Origin: Vallitalea longa | GTDB lineage: Bacteria > Bacillota > Clostridia > Lachnospirales > Vallitaleaceae | Length of the DNA: 64,000 nt | Direction of reading: 5' to 3' | Assembly: GCF_027923465.1 (NCBI RefSeq) | Contig: NZ_BRLB01000001.1 | Coordinates: forward strand, 1,302,001 to 1,366,000 | In this document: in pieces, positions 39,239-47,848 of the stretch | Layout: every line of letters starts with the position of its first letter | How positions within the stretch are numbered: the first letter of the stretch is position 1 | Notes under the pieces: generated by a model | What the model was told of the DNA's origin: nothing | Databases searched by the model: none | Seen by the model: only the letters and a program-made list of their open reading frames with translations | Position numbers and translations under genes: made by a program

Positions 39239-41308
39239 ATGATATATGTTTCATCACTTTCAGCTTTTGGCAAAAAAACTTTTGGAGATAAATCACTTCA
39301 AACAAACATGGACAAAATTATAGAACAACTACATCTAAGCCCTAAAATAACTGGTATGGATTCTGTTGTATTAGGTCCAAAAGACCTTTCAATCTCTCAT
39401 ACAAGAACTTCTCTATCAAATGCATTACTGCAAAAGCATGAAGATATTCTTATAATCTATCTATACACCAATGAAAAACAAGCAAAATTACTTGAAAGTA
39501 ATAAAATACTTGCAAAAAAAATGGATAATAGAATCAATCTAGCAAATTTCCAAGCAGTTGTGCCTGAATTACTAGAAGATAAAGATACCATAAAAAAAGA
39601 AGATATAGTCCCAAGACAAAAAAAGAAGAAAATAGATAAACCTGTAAAAAAATCTGAATCAATGATTCAAAAAAAGAAAAAGAAAACAAAATCAGCTAAT
39701 ACCAAAAAAGAAAATAATATCATAGAAGAAGAATCTAATCCAACAGAAGAGCCTACAAAAGAAGAACTTCAATCACAAATACTAAAAAACCAATCAAATG
39801 AAGAAAAAGTACAAGTACCAATTGAGACTGTAACTGAAAACCCCATAGAAGATATAAAATTCACTAAAGTAAAAACTTGTGAAGAACGTATAAAAGAATG
39901 TCTTAGTTTTTCTGATTGGAATTTACTCAACAAACAACTTGATAAAGATTATATTGTGAAAGACCTGATGACAGAAAGCAATCAATTCGCTGAAGCAATG
40001 AGTATGTTAAAAAGTCTTGACAACGACATTGTTGACATTTTTAAAGATGAATTTAAATCTTCAGAACAAAAATTTGAAGAAATCAGAGAATTAGGAATGA
40101 AACGTTCAGGTGTAAAATCCAATTGGAATAACATGATTACTGAAAAAGTTATGTCCATACTTACAGCCATGAGTGTATCTGCTGAATCAATAATCAATTC
40201 TAGATTAAGAGAAATTACATCAGCTCTTGATAAATTCTCAACTGTTACTACAGTACATTATAAACAAGATAAAGAGCAATTAGATAAATTACTAAAAGAA
40301 CGACTAGACCTACAATTTCAACTACATGAACTCTCAAAAAGTCTAATCACTGTTTATCAATCTATGGATACAACAATTAATGAAGTCATTGGAACTTTTG
40401 ATGAAGGATTACCTTCAGAAAACGCATATATAAATGATGTGTATAAAACATCAAAAAACATCTTCACTCCAGTTAATGCGTCTGCCCTTGCGACTAAATT
40501 GATGAGCGATCTTCAGAAAAACAGAATATCCCTATCTGCTCTTGACAAAAATGTTCAAGAGATAATAGCAAAAGTCTTCAGGTTATGTGAACTGGATGAA
40601 TCCATTATACTTCATCAAAACAAACTCATAAAACTTCTTGAAGCAAATAATGTGGAAGATGTAGTTATAGTTGATACGATATTAAAGAACTCTCTTAGAC
40701 TTTTTGTCGGACCATATGACGTTGGTAAAAGAGCTACTACTATAACATGGGCAGGAATTCTATCTAGAAGACATAACACATTACTTATTGACCTTACTGG
40801 TAACAGTAAGTTCAGAGCATATGGAATCGAACCTGTCACTCTAGAGAATTTCCTCAACAACAGAATACAAGAACAGTTTTTATGTGTTGAAGGAGACATA
40901 CTATCAATTGATTCCAAAACAGAAGATGTTATTGCTGAACTGAAAAAAAGACTTAATTATTATCCATTTATCAATATAATCTTGGATTCATCTCAAACCA
41001 CACTAATAAAAACATTATCGGAACATGCTTTATCAATAACTTATATAACAGATTGTACCGCTCGTGGTAATTCACAGCTTGAGAATGCTATTGAAAATGT
41101 AACTATAGAAAATATAGCTAGAAAGATAGTACTTATTGATCCACCTACAGAAGAGATGTCCTTATTACATGATCTACACATTGATCCACTAACTACTAAA
41201 TTAATAACTCTTCCCCATTTATCCAAGATGAAAGCATGTAGCCTAAAATGTATTGCTCCATTTACTGATAAAGATATAGTTACAATATTTGAAGAAGCTT
41301 TTAGATAG
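39239..41308 (+). CDS. Large protein with degenerate MinD/CpaE-like ATPase domain (689 aa)
   Basis: ATG after AGGAGG. Parts in order: an N-terminal ~110-residue alpha/beta domain that could be an atypical receiver, as in CpaE/TadZ; a lysine-rich linker (~121-155); acidic linker; a long helical coiled-coil region (~215-480); and a C-terminal ~200-residue domain. In that domain VGPYDVGKRATT (~490) aligns with a P-loop, LLIDLTGNSKF resembles the MinD/ParA strand after it, and INIILDSSQ resembles the Walker B strand. The usual Ser/Thr after the P-loop Lys is Arg, so ATP hydrolysis is doubtful. No membrane segment. Inference: a cytoplasmic positioning or scaffold protein, as CpaE/TadZ is for Tad pili; no pilin, TadA or TadB/C gene is in the window. 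Confidence 0.65.
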   Translation: MIYVSSLSAFGKKTFGDKSLQTNMDKIIEQLHLSPKITGMDSVVLGPKDLSISHTRTSLSNALLQKHEDILIIYLYTNEKQAKLLESNKILAKKMDNRINLANFQAVVPELLEDKDTIKKEDIVPRQKKKKIDKPVKKSESMIQKKKKKTKSANTKKENNIIEEESNPTEEPTKEELQSQILKNQSNEEKVQVPIETVTENPIEDIKFTKVKTCEERIKECLSFSDWNLLNKQLDKDYIVKDLMTESNQFAEAMSMLKSLDNDIVDIFKDEFKSSEQKFEEIRELGMKRSGVKSNWNNMITEKVMSILTAMSVSAESIINSRLREITSALDKFSTVTTVHYKQDKEQLDKLLKERLDLQFQLHELSKSLITVYQSMDTTINEVIGTFDEGLPSENAYINDVYKTSKNIFTPVNASALATKLMSDLQKNRISLSALDKNVQEIIAKVFRLCELDESIILHQNKLIKLLEANNVEDVVIVDTILKNSLRLFVGPYDVGKRATTITWAGILSRRHNTLLIDLTGNSKFRAYGIEPVTLENFLNNRIQEQFLCVEGDILSIDSKTEDVIAELKKRLNYYPFINIILDSSQTTLIKTLSEHALSITYITDCTARGNSQLENAIENVTIENIARKIVLIDPPTEEMSLLHDLHIDPLTTKLITLPHLSKMKACSLKCIAPFTDKDIVTIFEEAFR

Positions 41309-41399
41309 ATTAAGAAAACAAACTATTACTGACATATAAGAATAATTAGTACTACTATTGAATAAGATTTAGAGAATACAATTAATAGTAGGTGATTAT

Positions 41400-41909
41400 A
41401 TGAGTTATACGACAGAAGGTCAACCTCAAGGAATTGCTAATATACTAACTAATCGTATAAGAGAGTCTCTTATATCAGAGATAGTAGCGATTAATCAATA
41501 TAATTATCATATACATAATAGTGAATGTGCTTCCCTCGTTAATCTGTGGATTCATATTAGAGATGATGAGATACGTCATTTTTCAATGTTTTCTGAATTA
41601 CTTAGAAAATACGATCCCATGCAACAGAAAATGTTTGAAGAAATTAAGGGACATGTAAATATTGATTTCACTAATTGTTTCTCATTAAAATCAGATAATA
41701 GAATCAATATTCCTAACTCCATTAGAAGTGATATAAAAGGTGAATTAGAAGCTGTTATCTTATATGAATATGTATTAAGTTCTAATAAATATAGAGATGT
41801 GTATGAAGTCTATAATGAAATAATAAATGATGAAAAGGAACATTTCGAGGAACTATCATATGCTATAAATAAATACGATTCAACTTTTGGTATAAAAACC
41901 CACCTGTAA
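41400..41909 (+). CDS. Ferritin-like di-iron protein
   Basis: 169 residues, all helical, ATG after AGGTGA. Metal ligand pattern of the ferritin-like superfamily: Glu27 in ISEIVAINQY; Glu57 and His60 in DDEIRHF; Glu115/Glu117 in KGELEAVILYEY; and Glu145 and His148 in DEKEHFEEL. No rubredoxin domain, so it is a short rubrerythrin- or bacterioferritin-like protein. The role is probably iron or peroxide handling in an anaerobe. It follows the surface locus but has its own terminator and no evident functional link. Confidence 0.8.
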   Translation: MSYTTEGQPQGIANILTNRIRESLISEIVAINQYNYHIHNSECASLVNLWIHIRDDEIRHFSMFSELLRKYDPMQQKMFEEIKGHVNIDFTNCFSLKSDNRINIPNSIRSDIKGELEAVILYEYVLSSNKYRDVYEVYNEIINDEKEHFEELSYAINKYDSTFGIKTHL

Positions 41910-41913
41910 TAGT

Positions 41914-41951
41914 AAAAGGAGCTGTTAATATTCAGCTCCTTTTGCTTTTTT
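41914..41951 (+). terminator. Terminator between convergent genes
   Basis: AAAAGGAGCTG (41914-41924) pairs perfectly with CAGCTCCTTTT (41933-41943), followed by a T-rich tract. It ends the ferritin-like gene. The A-rich left arm may also let it serve the PspC gene on the other strand. Confidence 0.88.
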
Positions 41952-41956
41952 TATTA

Positions 41957-42136
41957 TTATTCTTCCGGAATAACAAAAACACATATAATGTAAGCCCATA
42001 ATCCTGCTCCACCAAATAATATTCCAATGGTAAATATTAATCTGATAATTGTTGGGTCTACATCCAAATACTCAGCGATACCTCCACAGACACCGTTAAT
42101 CTTTTTATTTTTTCTAGATTTTACAAGTCGTTTCAT
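41957..42136 (-). CDS. PspC-domain membrane protein (59 aa)
   Basis: A short minus-strand gene, ATG at 42136 with AGGTGA 6 nt upstream. The protein begins MKRLVKSRKNKKINGVCGG and continues IAEYLDVDPTIIRLIF, the signature of the PspC domain, followed by a hydrophobic segment (IGILFGGAGLWAYIICVFVIP) that spans or lies in the membrane. Stand-alone PspC proteins of ~60 residues are common in Firmicutes and are linked to envelope stress, though their role there is not settled. It convergently faces the ferritin-like gene. Confidence 0.92.
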   Translation of the reverse strand: MKRLVKSRKNKKINGVCGGIAEYLDVDPTIIRLIFTIGILFGGAGLWAYIICVFVIPEE

Positions 42137-42157
42137 TGATATTCACCTACCCATTTT

Positions 42158-42865
42158 TTAATTTATGACTTCAAATATTTTACGTATATCTCCATCTAGT
42201 ATTTTATATTTAGATGTTACTTCTTCAGGTTGTTCATTAGATAAATTGGAGTGTATATATAATGAATCAATACCCATATCATTAGCACCTTTTAAATCAA
42301 TTAAATCATTGCCAATAAATATTGTATCTTTTTTATCTAATTGTTCTTTTTCAAGAAAATATTCATAGAACTTAGTATCTGGTTTACGTATACCAACATC
42401 AGAAGATATACATATACCATCAAAATACTGTTTGATTCCTAAATACTTCATTTCAGAATTAGCAAATGCTTTTTGTGCATTCGATAATAAAAAGATTTTT
42501 TTGCCTTCTGCTGCAAGTCTTTCTAGCGTTTCGACAACGCCATCATATACTTTAATATAATCTGTAGATAGAAGTCTAAAAGTCTTAGCTGCTTGTTTCG
42601 CTTTTTTCTTAGGTTTTATTCCTTTATCCTTGTACAATTTGAAAAATACATCTTCAATTTCATAATCTGGACATTCGTATTTATTATTCATCTTCATAAG
42701 TTTCTTAACTATGGTATTGTACTTTTCCTTTAATTCCTCTTTTTCATAATGCGCACCATTATAACCATAATAAATAGCAAATTTTTCCCAAATCTCGTCT
42801 TTCTCTTCATTCGTCTTAATATCTATCAGAGTACCATATAAATTAAAAACATAATTGTTATACAT
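42158..42865 (-). CDS. HAD-superfamily hydrolase-like protein lacking the nucleophilic Asp
   Basis: I start at the ATG at 42865 (235 residues) because GGAGGT lies 6 nt upstream and the protein then begins MYNNYVF. A longer reading to 42922 adds 19 unlikely residues. Motif I reads FNLYGTLID: Asn8 (codon AAT) stands where the family has the catalytic Asp of FDxDGT or FDLYGT. Motif II (LLSNAQK), the motif III Lys (RKPDTKFYE) and motif IV (IFIGNDLIDLKGA) are intact, as is the cap. The fold is therefore certain, but phosphatase activity is doubtful. Confidence 0.85.
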   Translation of the reverse strand: MYNNYVFNLYGTLIDIKTNEEKDEIWEKFAIYYGYNGAHYEKEELKEKYNTIVKKLMKMNNKYECPDYEIEDVFFKLYKDKGIKPKKKAKQAAKTFRLLSTDYIKVYDGVVETLERLAAEGKKIFLLSNAQKAFANSEMKYLGIKQYFDGICISSDVGIRKPDTKFYEYFLEKEQLDKKDTIFIGNDLIDLKGANDMGIDSLYIHSNLSNEQPEEVTSKYKILDGDIRKIFEVIN

Positions 42866-42984
42866 CTTAAGACCTCCGTCTAATAATGAAAGCGATCTAA
42901 TATCGCATTTAATAAGAAACACCTCTTACCAGAATTTTAATTTAACAAGTATATTTTACATTGATTTTTCATTAATTGCAAATA

Positions 42985-44193
42985 TCATTTTTTCAAGTCA
43001 ATTAGCGCAATACTTTTCTTATCTTGACGTCTTTTCACCCATCTATTGATAAATATCTTAACAATTCCACCCATAGGTATGGATAAGATAACACCTAATA
43101 AGCCGAAGAATTTACCAAAGACAAACATTGCCAGTAAAATAAACACTGGATGCATACCAATACTTTTACCTTGAATTTTGGGACTAACAAAAACATAATA
43201 AACCTGTTGTATAATAACAATATATGCACCGACAAAGAGAGCTGCTTGCCATCCGTCTTTTACTAACGCAATAATTACAGCAGGTATAATTCCAATCCAA
43301 GTACCTAGATACGGTATGATATTAGTATATCCAGCAAATGTACCTACGATAAATGCATAATCAGACTGTATAATTATAAGAGAAATTACTGTAACAAAAC
43401 TTAGTAAAGTAAGGTCAATGATTTTACCTCTTATGAAACTTAAAAAAACAATGTTAATTTCATGTAGAATCTCTTTTAATCCATTCTTTTTCTTTTCACT
43501 CAAAACAAGCCTCATAGCATTTTCTAATAAATTCTGAAAATACTCTTTGTTCATAATGAAATTAAATGCGAAAACGAATCCAAAAGAGATATCAATGACA
43601 TATCTTCCTATCGTTGTAACTCTAGTTGTAATCGATGTTGCAATATTTGTTATCTGAGCAACCAAACCTTCAGCTATTTGTCTTACAAATTGTGTAATAT
43701 TAGCTGCTATTCCCATATTATTAAGAGTTTCATCTAATCCACTTAGTTCTTTTGAATAATTTTTAAACCTATCAGTTATCTCTTTCAATAAATCTGATAT
43801 GTTAAATTCTCTAAAACTACCATTTATCATAACGAAAACACTATTAACAAGTAACGTTATTATAACGATTATTGATATAATAGTTAAGAAAAGGCTAATT
43901 CCCCTAATAATAGTTCTTCTTTGTTTTCTATGATTTCTATCCCATTTTTTATTTATCCTTATTTTACTTAAAATCTTTTCAAAATACCTCACTAAAGGAT
44001 TCAAGAGGTAAGCAATAGCAAGTCCCCATAAAAATGGTGATAGTATCTTAACAATAAAAGAAAAAGCATCAGATACACCATTGATTACATCACCAATATT
44101 AGTCATAACTAGATAAATAATATAAATGATTACAAAACCTAAAGTTATGTATTTTATTTTCTTCATGTATCCATGGTCCAGTTTAATCTTCAT
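42985..44193 (-). CDS. AI-2E family transporter / permease
   Basis: 402 residues with about seven or eight membrane segments, including the family's N-terminal pair (YITLGFVIIYIIYLVM and FLWGLAIAYLLNPLV), a soluble middle (~110-170) and the conserved C-terminal block with YTNIIPYLGTWIGIIPA and GKSIGMHPVFILLAM. The family covers AI-2 exporters and Na+/H+ antiporter-like or unknown permeases (YtvI, PerM); the sequence does not tell which. A weak AAAGGA site lies 14 nt upstream of the ATG. It is flanked by HAD-like and response-regulator genes on the same strand, without tight coupling. Confidence 0.88.
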   Translation of the reverse strand: MKIKLDHGYMKKIKYITLGFVIIYIIYLVMTNIGDVINGVSDAFSFIVKILSPFLWGLAIAYLLNPLVRYFEKILSKIRINKKWDRNHRKQRRTIIRGISLFLTIISIIVIITLLVNSVFVMINGSFREFNISDLLKEITDRFKNYSKELSGLDETLNNMGIAANITQFVRQIAEGLVAQITNIATSITTRVTTIGRYVIDISFGFVFAFNFIMNKEYFQNLLENAMRLVLSEKKKNGLKEILHEINIVFLSFIRGKIIDLTLLSFVTVISLIIIQSDYAFIVGTFAGYTNIIPYLGTWIGIIPAVIIALVKDGWQAALFVGAYIVIIQQVYYVFVSPKIQGKSIGMHPVFILLAMFVFGKFFGLLGVILSIPMGGIVKIFINRWVKRRQDKKSIALIDLKK

Positions 44194-44320
44194 TCAGTCA
44201 AATACAATCCTTTCATTTTATAATACTCAATAATAAGTTCTATTATTATTTTTTACAAATAAAACCTATTTAATCATACAATTAAAGTATCTCACATATT
44301 TGATTGTTATACAAGAATTT

Positions 44321-45001
44321 TTATATATTAGTATCAAATTTGTATCCGGCTCTTACAACAGTATGTATGAATTTTGCTTTAGTCTTTAATTTCTTTCTGA
44401 TTTTTTTTATATGAGTATCTACAACTCTATAATCTCCAAAATAATCATAACCCCAAATAGTATCAAGTATCTTTTCTCTAGTAAGTACTCTACCTTCATT
44501 TTCAATTAGAAATAATAGAAGTTCATATTCTTTTGGTGCAAACTCTATTTTTTCATTATCCAACATTACAGAATATGCTGCCTTATCAATAGTAATACCT
44601 GATTTATTAATAATATTTTTCAACTTATTATCATTATTGGAAACTCTTTCAAGCAATCGTTGGCTTCTAGCCAACAGAACTTGAATATTAATAGGCTTGA
44701 TAACATATTCGTCAACACCTAATTCAAAACCCAGAAGCTGGTCTTCATCATCATCTCTAGACGTAAGCATAATAATTACTACATCTGATTTCGACCTTAT
44801 CCTTCTACATACTGACCACCCATCTAGTTTTGGCATAACAATATCCAAAAGCACTAAATCTATTGGATTTTCTTCAAAGATCTCTAGTGCTTCTTCTCCA
44901 TCCGCAGCTTCTAGTACTTGAAACCCGTTATCTCTAAAAGCCACAGATATCAAATCTCTCATGATAACTTCATCTTCTATAATCAATACTGTTCTTTCCA
45001 T
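44321..45001 (-). CDS. OmpR/PhoB-type response regulator
   Basis: 226 residues. The receiver domain (1-~118) has Asp10, phospho-acceptor Asp53 (LLDIVMP), Thr80 and Lys102 (KP) all in place. A winged-helix DNA-binding domain (~135-226) ends with the VVDTHIKKIRKKL recognition helix and VRAGYKF wing. No histidine kinase gene adjoins it, so it is an orphan regulator here; the WalK-like kinase at the window's right edge is 18 kb away and should have its own partner upstream. Upstream DNA on this strand is the 445-nt gap. Confidence 0.93.
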   Translation of the reverse strand: MERTVLIIEDEVIMRDLISVAFRDNGFQVLEAADGEEALEIFEENPIDLVLLDIVMPKLDGWSVCRRIRSKSDVVIIMLTSRDDDEDQLLGFELGVDEYVIKPINIQVLLARSQRLLERVSNNDNKLKNIINKSGITIDKAAYSVMLDNEKIEFAPKEYELLLFLIENEGRVLTREKILDTIWGYDYFGDYRVVDTHIKKIRKKLKTKAKFIHTVVRAGYKFDTNI

Positions 45002-45446
45002 AATTGCTCCTTCTCCAAATGAATAATATATTAGTCATTCATTAGGACTTTATCCCTATTTTTTGCTAATTATCAAATAAATTATGTCGTTTTCTACGTA
45101 TATTAAATATATATTATACTATAAATAATTTCAACTTATAATAATTTGGTAATGTAATTATATTTTTCTCCATAAATAAGTAGCTATAATACAAACTTGT
45201 AATAAATTTATACTCAGCCACTTAATATATACTTTTAATACTACTAGAATATGAATTAAATTACATTATGAAATAGTATAATATCCAATTCTAAAGAATG
45301 TTATGTTGTTTTTAATAATTATTTCACAAAAATTGTACATTATATATAGTAAAAAATCAAGTGATATTTTTTATAGATTTTAATATTACAATAAAATAAT
45401 CTATTAATTTCAATTATAATATCCTAATACGTAAAACTCTCTTTTT
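45002..45446. other. 445-nt intergenic region with nothing recognised
   Basis: Very AT-rich sequence between the response regulator and the DUF4003-like gene. It must contain the response-regulator promoter on the minus strand, but the many TATAAT-like strings do not allow one to be picked. I see no clear hairpin, repeat or short gene. Confidence 0.6.
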
Positions 45447-46409
45447 TTACTTAGAATCTGTAGAGATAATTTTAGAAAGTATTGCTACAATTAAAGAGTA
45501 TTGAAGATTGGTCTTGAATTTATTATCCCCAATATAGTATAGAGTATGATTATCTTGGTCTTTTAAGTTAATTACTATCAAAATTGCTACTACTAAATTA
45601 AAGCTTTTATTTTTCTTGAAATACTTAGTATTATTTAATACATGTAATACTTCATTAATTTCTATTATAGCTAACTCGATATCTTCTGAAATAACCGCGC
45701 TCATAAGTCCGATAAGTGCATATATGATGCCTTTTATTTTAAATCCTTTCTGTTTCATGGATTTATATATCGCTATACAATTTTCTATAACAACATCTTT
45801 CTTGTCTTCTGTCACAACCAATGCCAAGACATGGGATAATAATTGAAGATTATTGCCTCGTCTATAGCAATCTTTAGCCAAATTCTTATAATAATAATCT
45901 ATCTCTTCCATCAAAGTAGAATTATTCTTACCTGCTTCTGATAATAATACAGAGAAAGTATAATCTTCTTCACCAGTTATGAAAGAATGGTTATCCTGCA
46001 TATCATAAAAAATGTTTCTAGAATCTTCTAATCTTTTTTTTACATCCTTTTCATCTAATAGAATAAAAGCAATGAATAGACTATACTTAGAGTATAAATC
46101 GAATTCGCCAACTAATTTAATATTATCCAATAGATAATTTATCTTAGTAAAAGGATACTCATACTTAATAATTAGAATTGTAGATATTATAAACCTTAGT
46201 TCACCACTTAAAGTAGAAAATCCTACTTTGCTTTTTATTCTTTCACTCATTTCATCAAATAATTCAAGTTGAAAAGGTTTGTTAGATATAGAATACAGTA
46301 AAGCTACTGTTTTAATAGTATCATTTGAAGTATCTTTATCTATTTCTGATTTTATTTCATTATAGATGCTAAGATAATTTTTGAGAATTTCTTCATTTTT
46401 TACATTCAT
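45447..46409 (-). CDS. DUF4003-like protein (320 aa)
   Basis: All-helical soluble protein. The N-terminal part (IKTVALLYSISNKPFQLELFDEMSERIKSK split across ~30-60, then GFSTLSGELRFIISTIL) and the repeated ~35-residue helical pairs match my memory of the DUF4003 family of Firmicutes, whose function is unknown. It starts 29 nt after the stop of the RlmI-like methyltransferase gene, so the two are probably one transcript. The family assignment is from recall, not from a search. Confidence 0.65.
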   Translation of the reverse strand: MNVKNEEILKNYLSIYNEIKSEIDKDTSNDTIKTVALLYSISNKPFQLELFDEMSERIKSKVGFSTLSGELRFIISTILIIKYEYPFTKINYLLDNIKLVGEFDLYSKYSLFIAFILLDEKDVKKRLEDSRNIFYDMQDNHSFITGEEDYTFSVLLSEAGKNNSTLMEEIDYYYKNLAKDCYRRGNNLQLLSHVLALVVTEDKKDVVIENCIAIYKSMKQKGFKIKGIIYALIGLMSAVISEDIELAIIEINEVLHVLNNTKYFKKNKSFNLVVAILIVINLKDQDNHTLYYIGDNKFKTNLQYSLIVAILSKIISTDSK

Positions 46410-46438
46410 AGCTATATCCTCCCTTTTAATTAATTTGA

Positions 46439-47629
46439 CTATAATTTTTTTATAAATACGACTTTAAGATAATTACTCTCTTTATATTCAGGTTTAATCC
46501 TAAAATCACATGGTAAAGAAAATTCTTCGATTATATCATATTTATTGTAAGTTTCGCTAAATGCTTTATCTATGAATTGTTTAAATCTTTTCATATTAAA
46601 AGAACTACAATTAGTAGATGCTATTATTATACCACTTTTATTAGTTATTGAGATAGCTTCTTTCAATAAATTGGAATAATCTTTTGATGCACTAAAAGTG
46701 AATTTTTTTGATTTTGCGAAGCTCGGAGGATCTAGGATAACTAGATCGAATAATAAATGCTTCTTAACTGCATATTTAAAATATTTAAAAACATCTTCTA
46801 CTATTATGTCCTGCTCATCAGTATTTATGTTATTAATCTGAAATTGCTCCATTGTCTTTTTTCGACTTCTATTAGCCAAGTCTACACTGGTAGTTTTCAT
46901 AGCTCCACCTAATGCAGCAAAAACAGAAAATGCACCTGTATATGAAAAAGTATTAAGTACATTTTTATCTTTTGCATATTTTTCTTTTATTATGTTTCTT
47001 ACGTCTCTTTGGTCCATGAAAAAACCTACCATGGCTCCTTCATTAAGGTATACCGCAAAATTAACTCCATTCTCTTTAACAACAATAGGGAAATTACCTC
47101 TTACTCCTATTACGAAGTCATCTTCTTCAACATATTTTCCACCGGCACTAAACCTCTTCTTCTGATATATAGCCTTATAATCAGTAAGGTCCTCAAGAGC
47201 TTTATAGATATGATTTCTGAACATATATATTCCTTCGCTATACCAATTAATGAGATAATAACCATCATAATAATCTATAGTCAGTCCACCTATGTTATCT
47301 CCTTCACCATTAAAAACACGAAAGGCTGTAGTTTCTTCATTCCTGAACATATGTTTACGTGAATTAATTGCTTCTTCTATCTTGTTCCTAAAGAATTCAT
47401 AATCTATTATTTCATTTTTATCATATGATAATATCCAACCATTACCCTTATTCTGTCTTCCAAAATATCCTTTGGCAATAAATTTGTTGTTACTATCTAT
47501 AAGGTTGATTATCATACCTTCCCTACGGAGTTTGCCAATATCTACTATTGAATCTTTTTCAATTAACGGATATCCTTTTTTGATTTTATCTATATATTTT
47601 TGTTTTATCCTTATGTTAGTTTCTTTCAT
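46439..47629 (-). CDS. RlmI-like class I rRNA (cytosine-C5) methyltransferase
   Basis: 396 residues. An N-terminal PUA-like domain (~1-75, ILSYDKNE) is followed by the RlmI linker (FRVFNGEGDNIGGLTIDYYDGYYL) and a Rossmann methyltransferase domain. SAM-binding motifs are VLNTFSYTGAFSVFAA and TSVDLANRS; the catalytic-region motif is LVILDPPSFAKSKK, and TNCSSF supplies a cysteine. Known relatives methylate 23S rRNA C1962. The ribosome site is weak (TTGGGATG). It is first in a likely two-gene transcript with the DUF4003-like gene. Confidence 0.85.
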   Translation of the reverse strand: MKETNIRIKQKYIDKIKKGYPLIEKDSIVDIGKLRREGMIINLIDSNNKFIAKGYFGRQNKGNGWILSYDKNEIIDYEFFRNKIEEAINSRKHMFRNEETTAFRVFNGEGDNIGGLTIDYYDGYYLINWYSEGIYMFRNHIYKALEDLTDYKAIYQKKRFSAGGKYVEEDDFVIGVRGNFPIVVKENGVNFAVYLNEGAMVGFFMDQRDVRNIIKEKYAKDKNVLNTFSYTGAFSVFAALGGAMKTTSVDLANRSRKKTMEQFQINNINTDEQDIIVEDVFKYFKYAVKKHLLFDLVILDPPSFAKSKKFTFSASKDYSNLLKEAISITNKSGIIIASTNCSSFNMKRFKQFIDKAFSETYNKYDIIEEFSLPCDFRIKPEYKESNYLKVVFIKKL

Positions 47630-47773
47630 ATTTTCATCCCAACTTAGTATTTTGTATATATTGTTATATTAATATTTTCCTTACAATTGAACCATTCTAT
47701 TATTATCCTATATATTTATATATTATATTCTTAACTTACCATACTCTATTTATGAGTGTAAGCTAATATATGC

Positions 47774-47821
47774 TTTGCAGAATAAAAATATAGTGTTTCT
47801 TCTATCTTTTTACTCTGCAAA
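47774..47821 (-). other. Long imperfect hairpin downstream of the Trm11-like gene
   Basis: On the minus strand TTTGCAGAGTAAAAA pairs with TTTTTATTCTGCAAA (15 bp with one G-U). The loop holds ATAG/CTAT, which can extend the stem. It lies 28 nt after the methyltransferase stop, but no U-run follows the base of the stem. It may be an mRNA 3' end or a processing element. Confidence 0.5.
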
Positions 47822-47848
47822 CCAGTTCTATAACCTTCATTTACAGCA

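Noticed and set aside
41358-41386. Promoter of the ferritin-like gene (TTGAAT then ATTAAT at 17 nt)
   Set aside because: The -10 is poor and AT-rich DNA gives many such matches by chance.
44321-45001. Response regulator as WalR, partner of the kinase at the right edge
   Set aside because: It is 18 kb away and WalR normally precedes walK directly, which would lie beyond the window; left as an orphan regulator.
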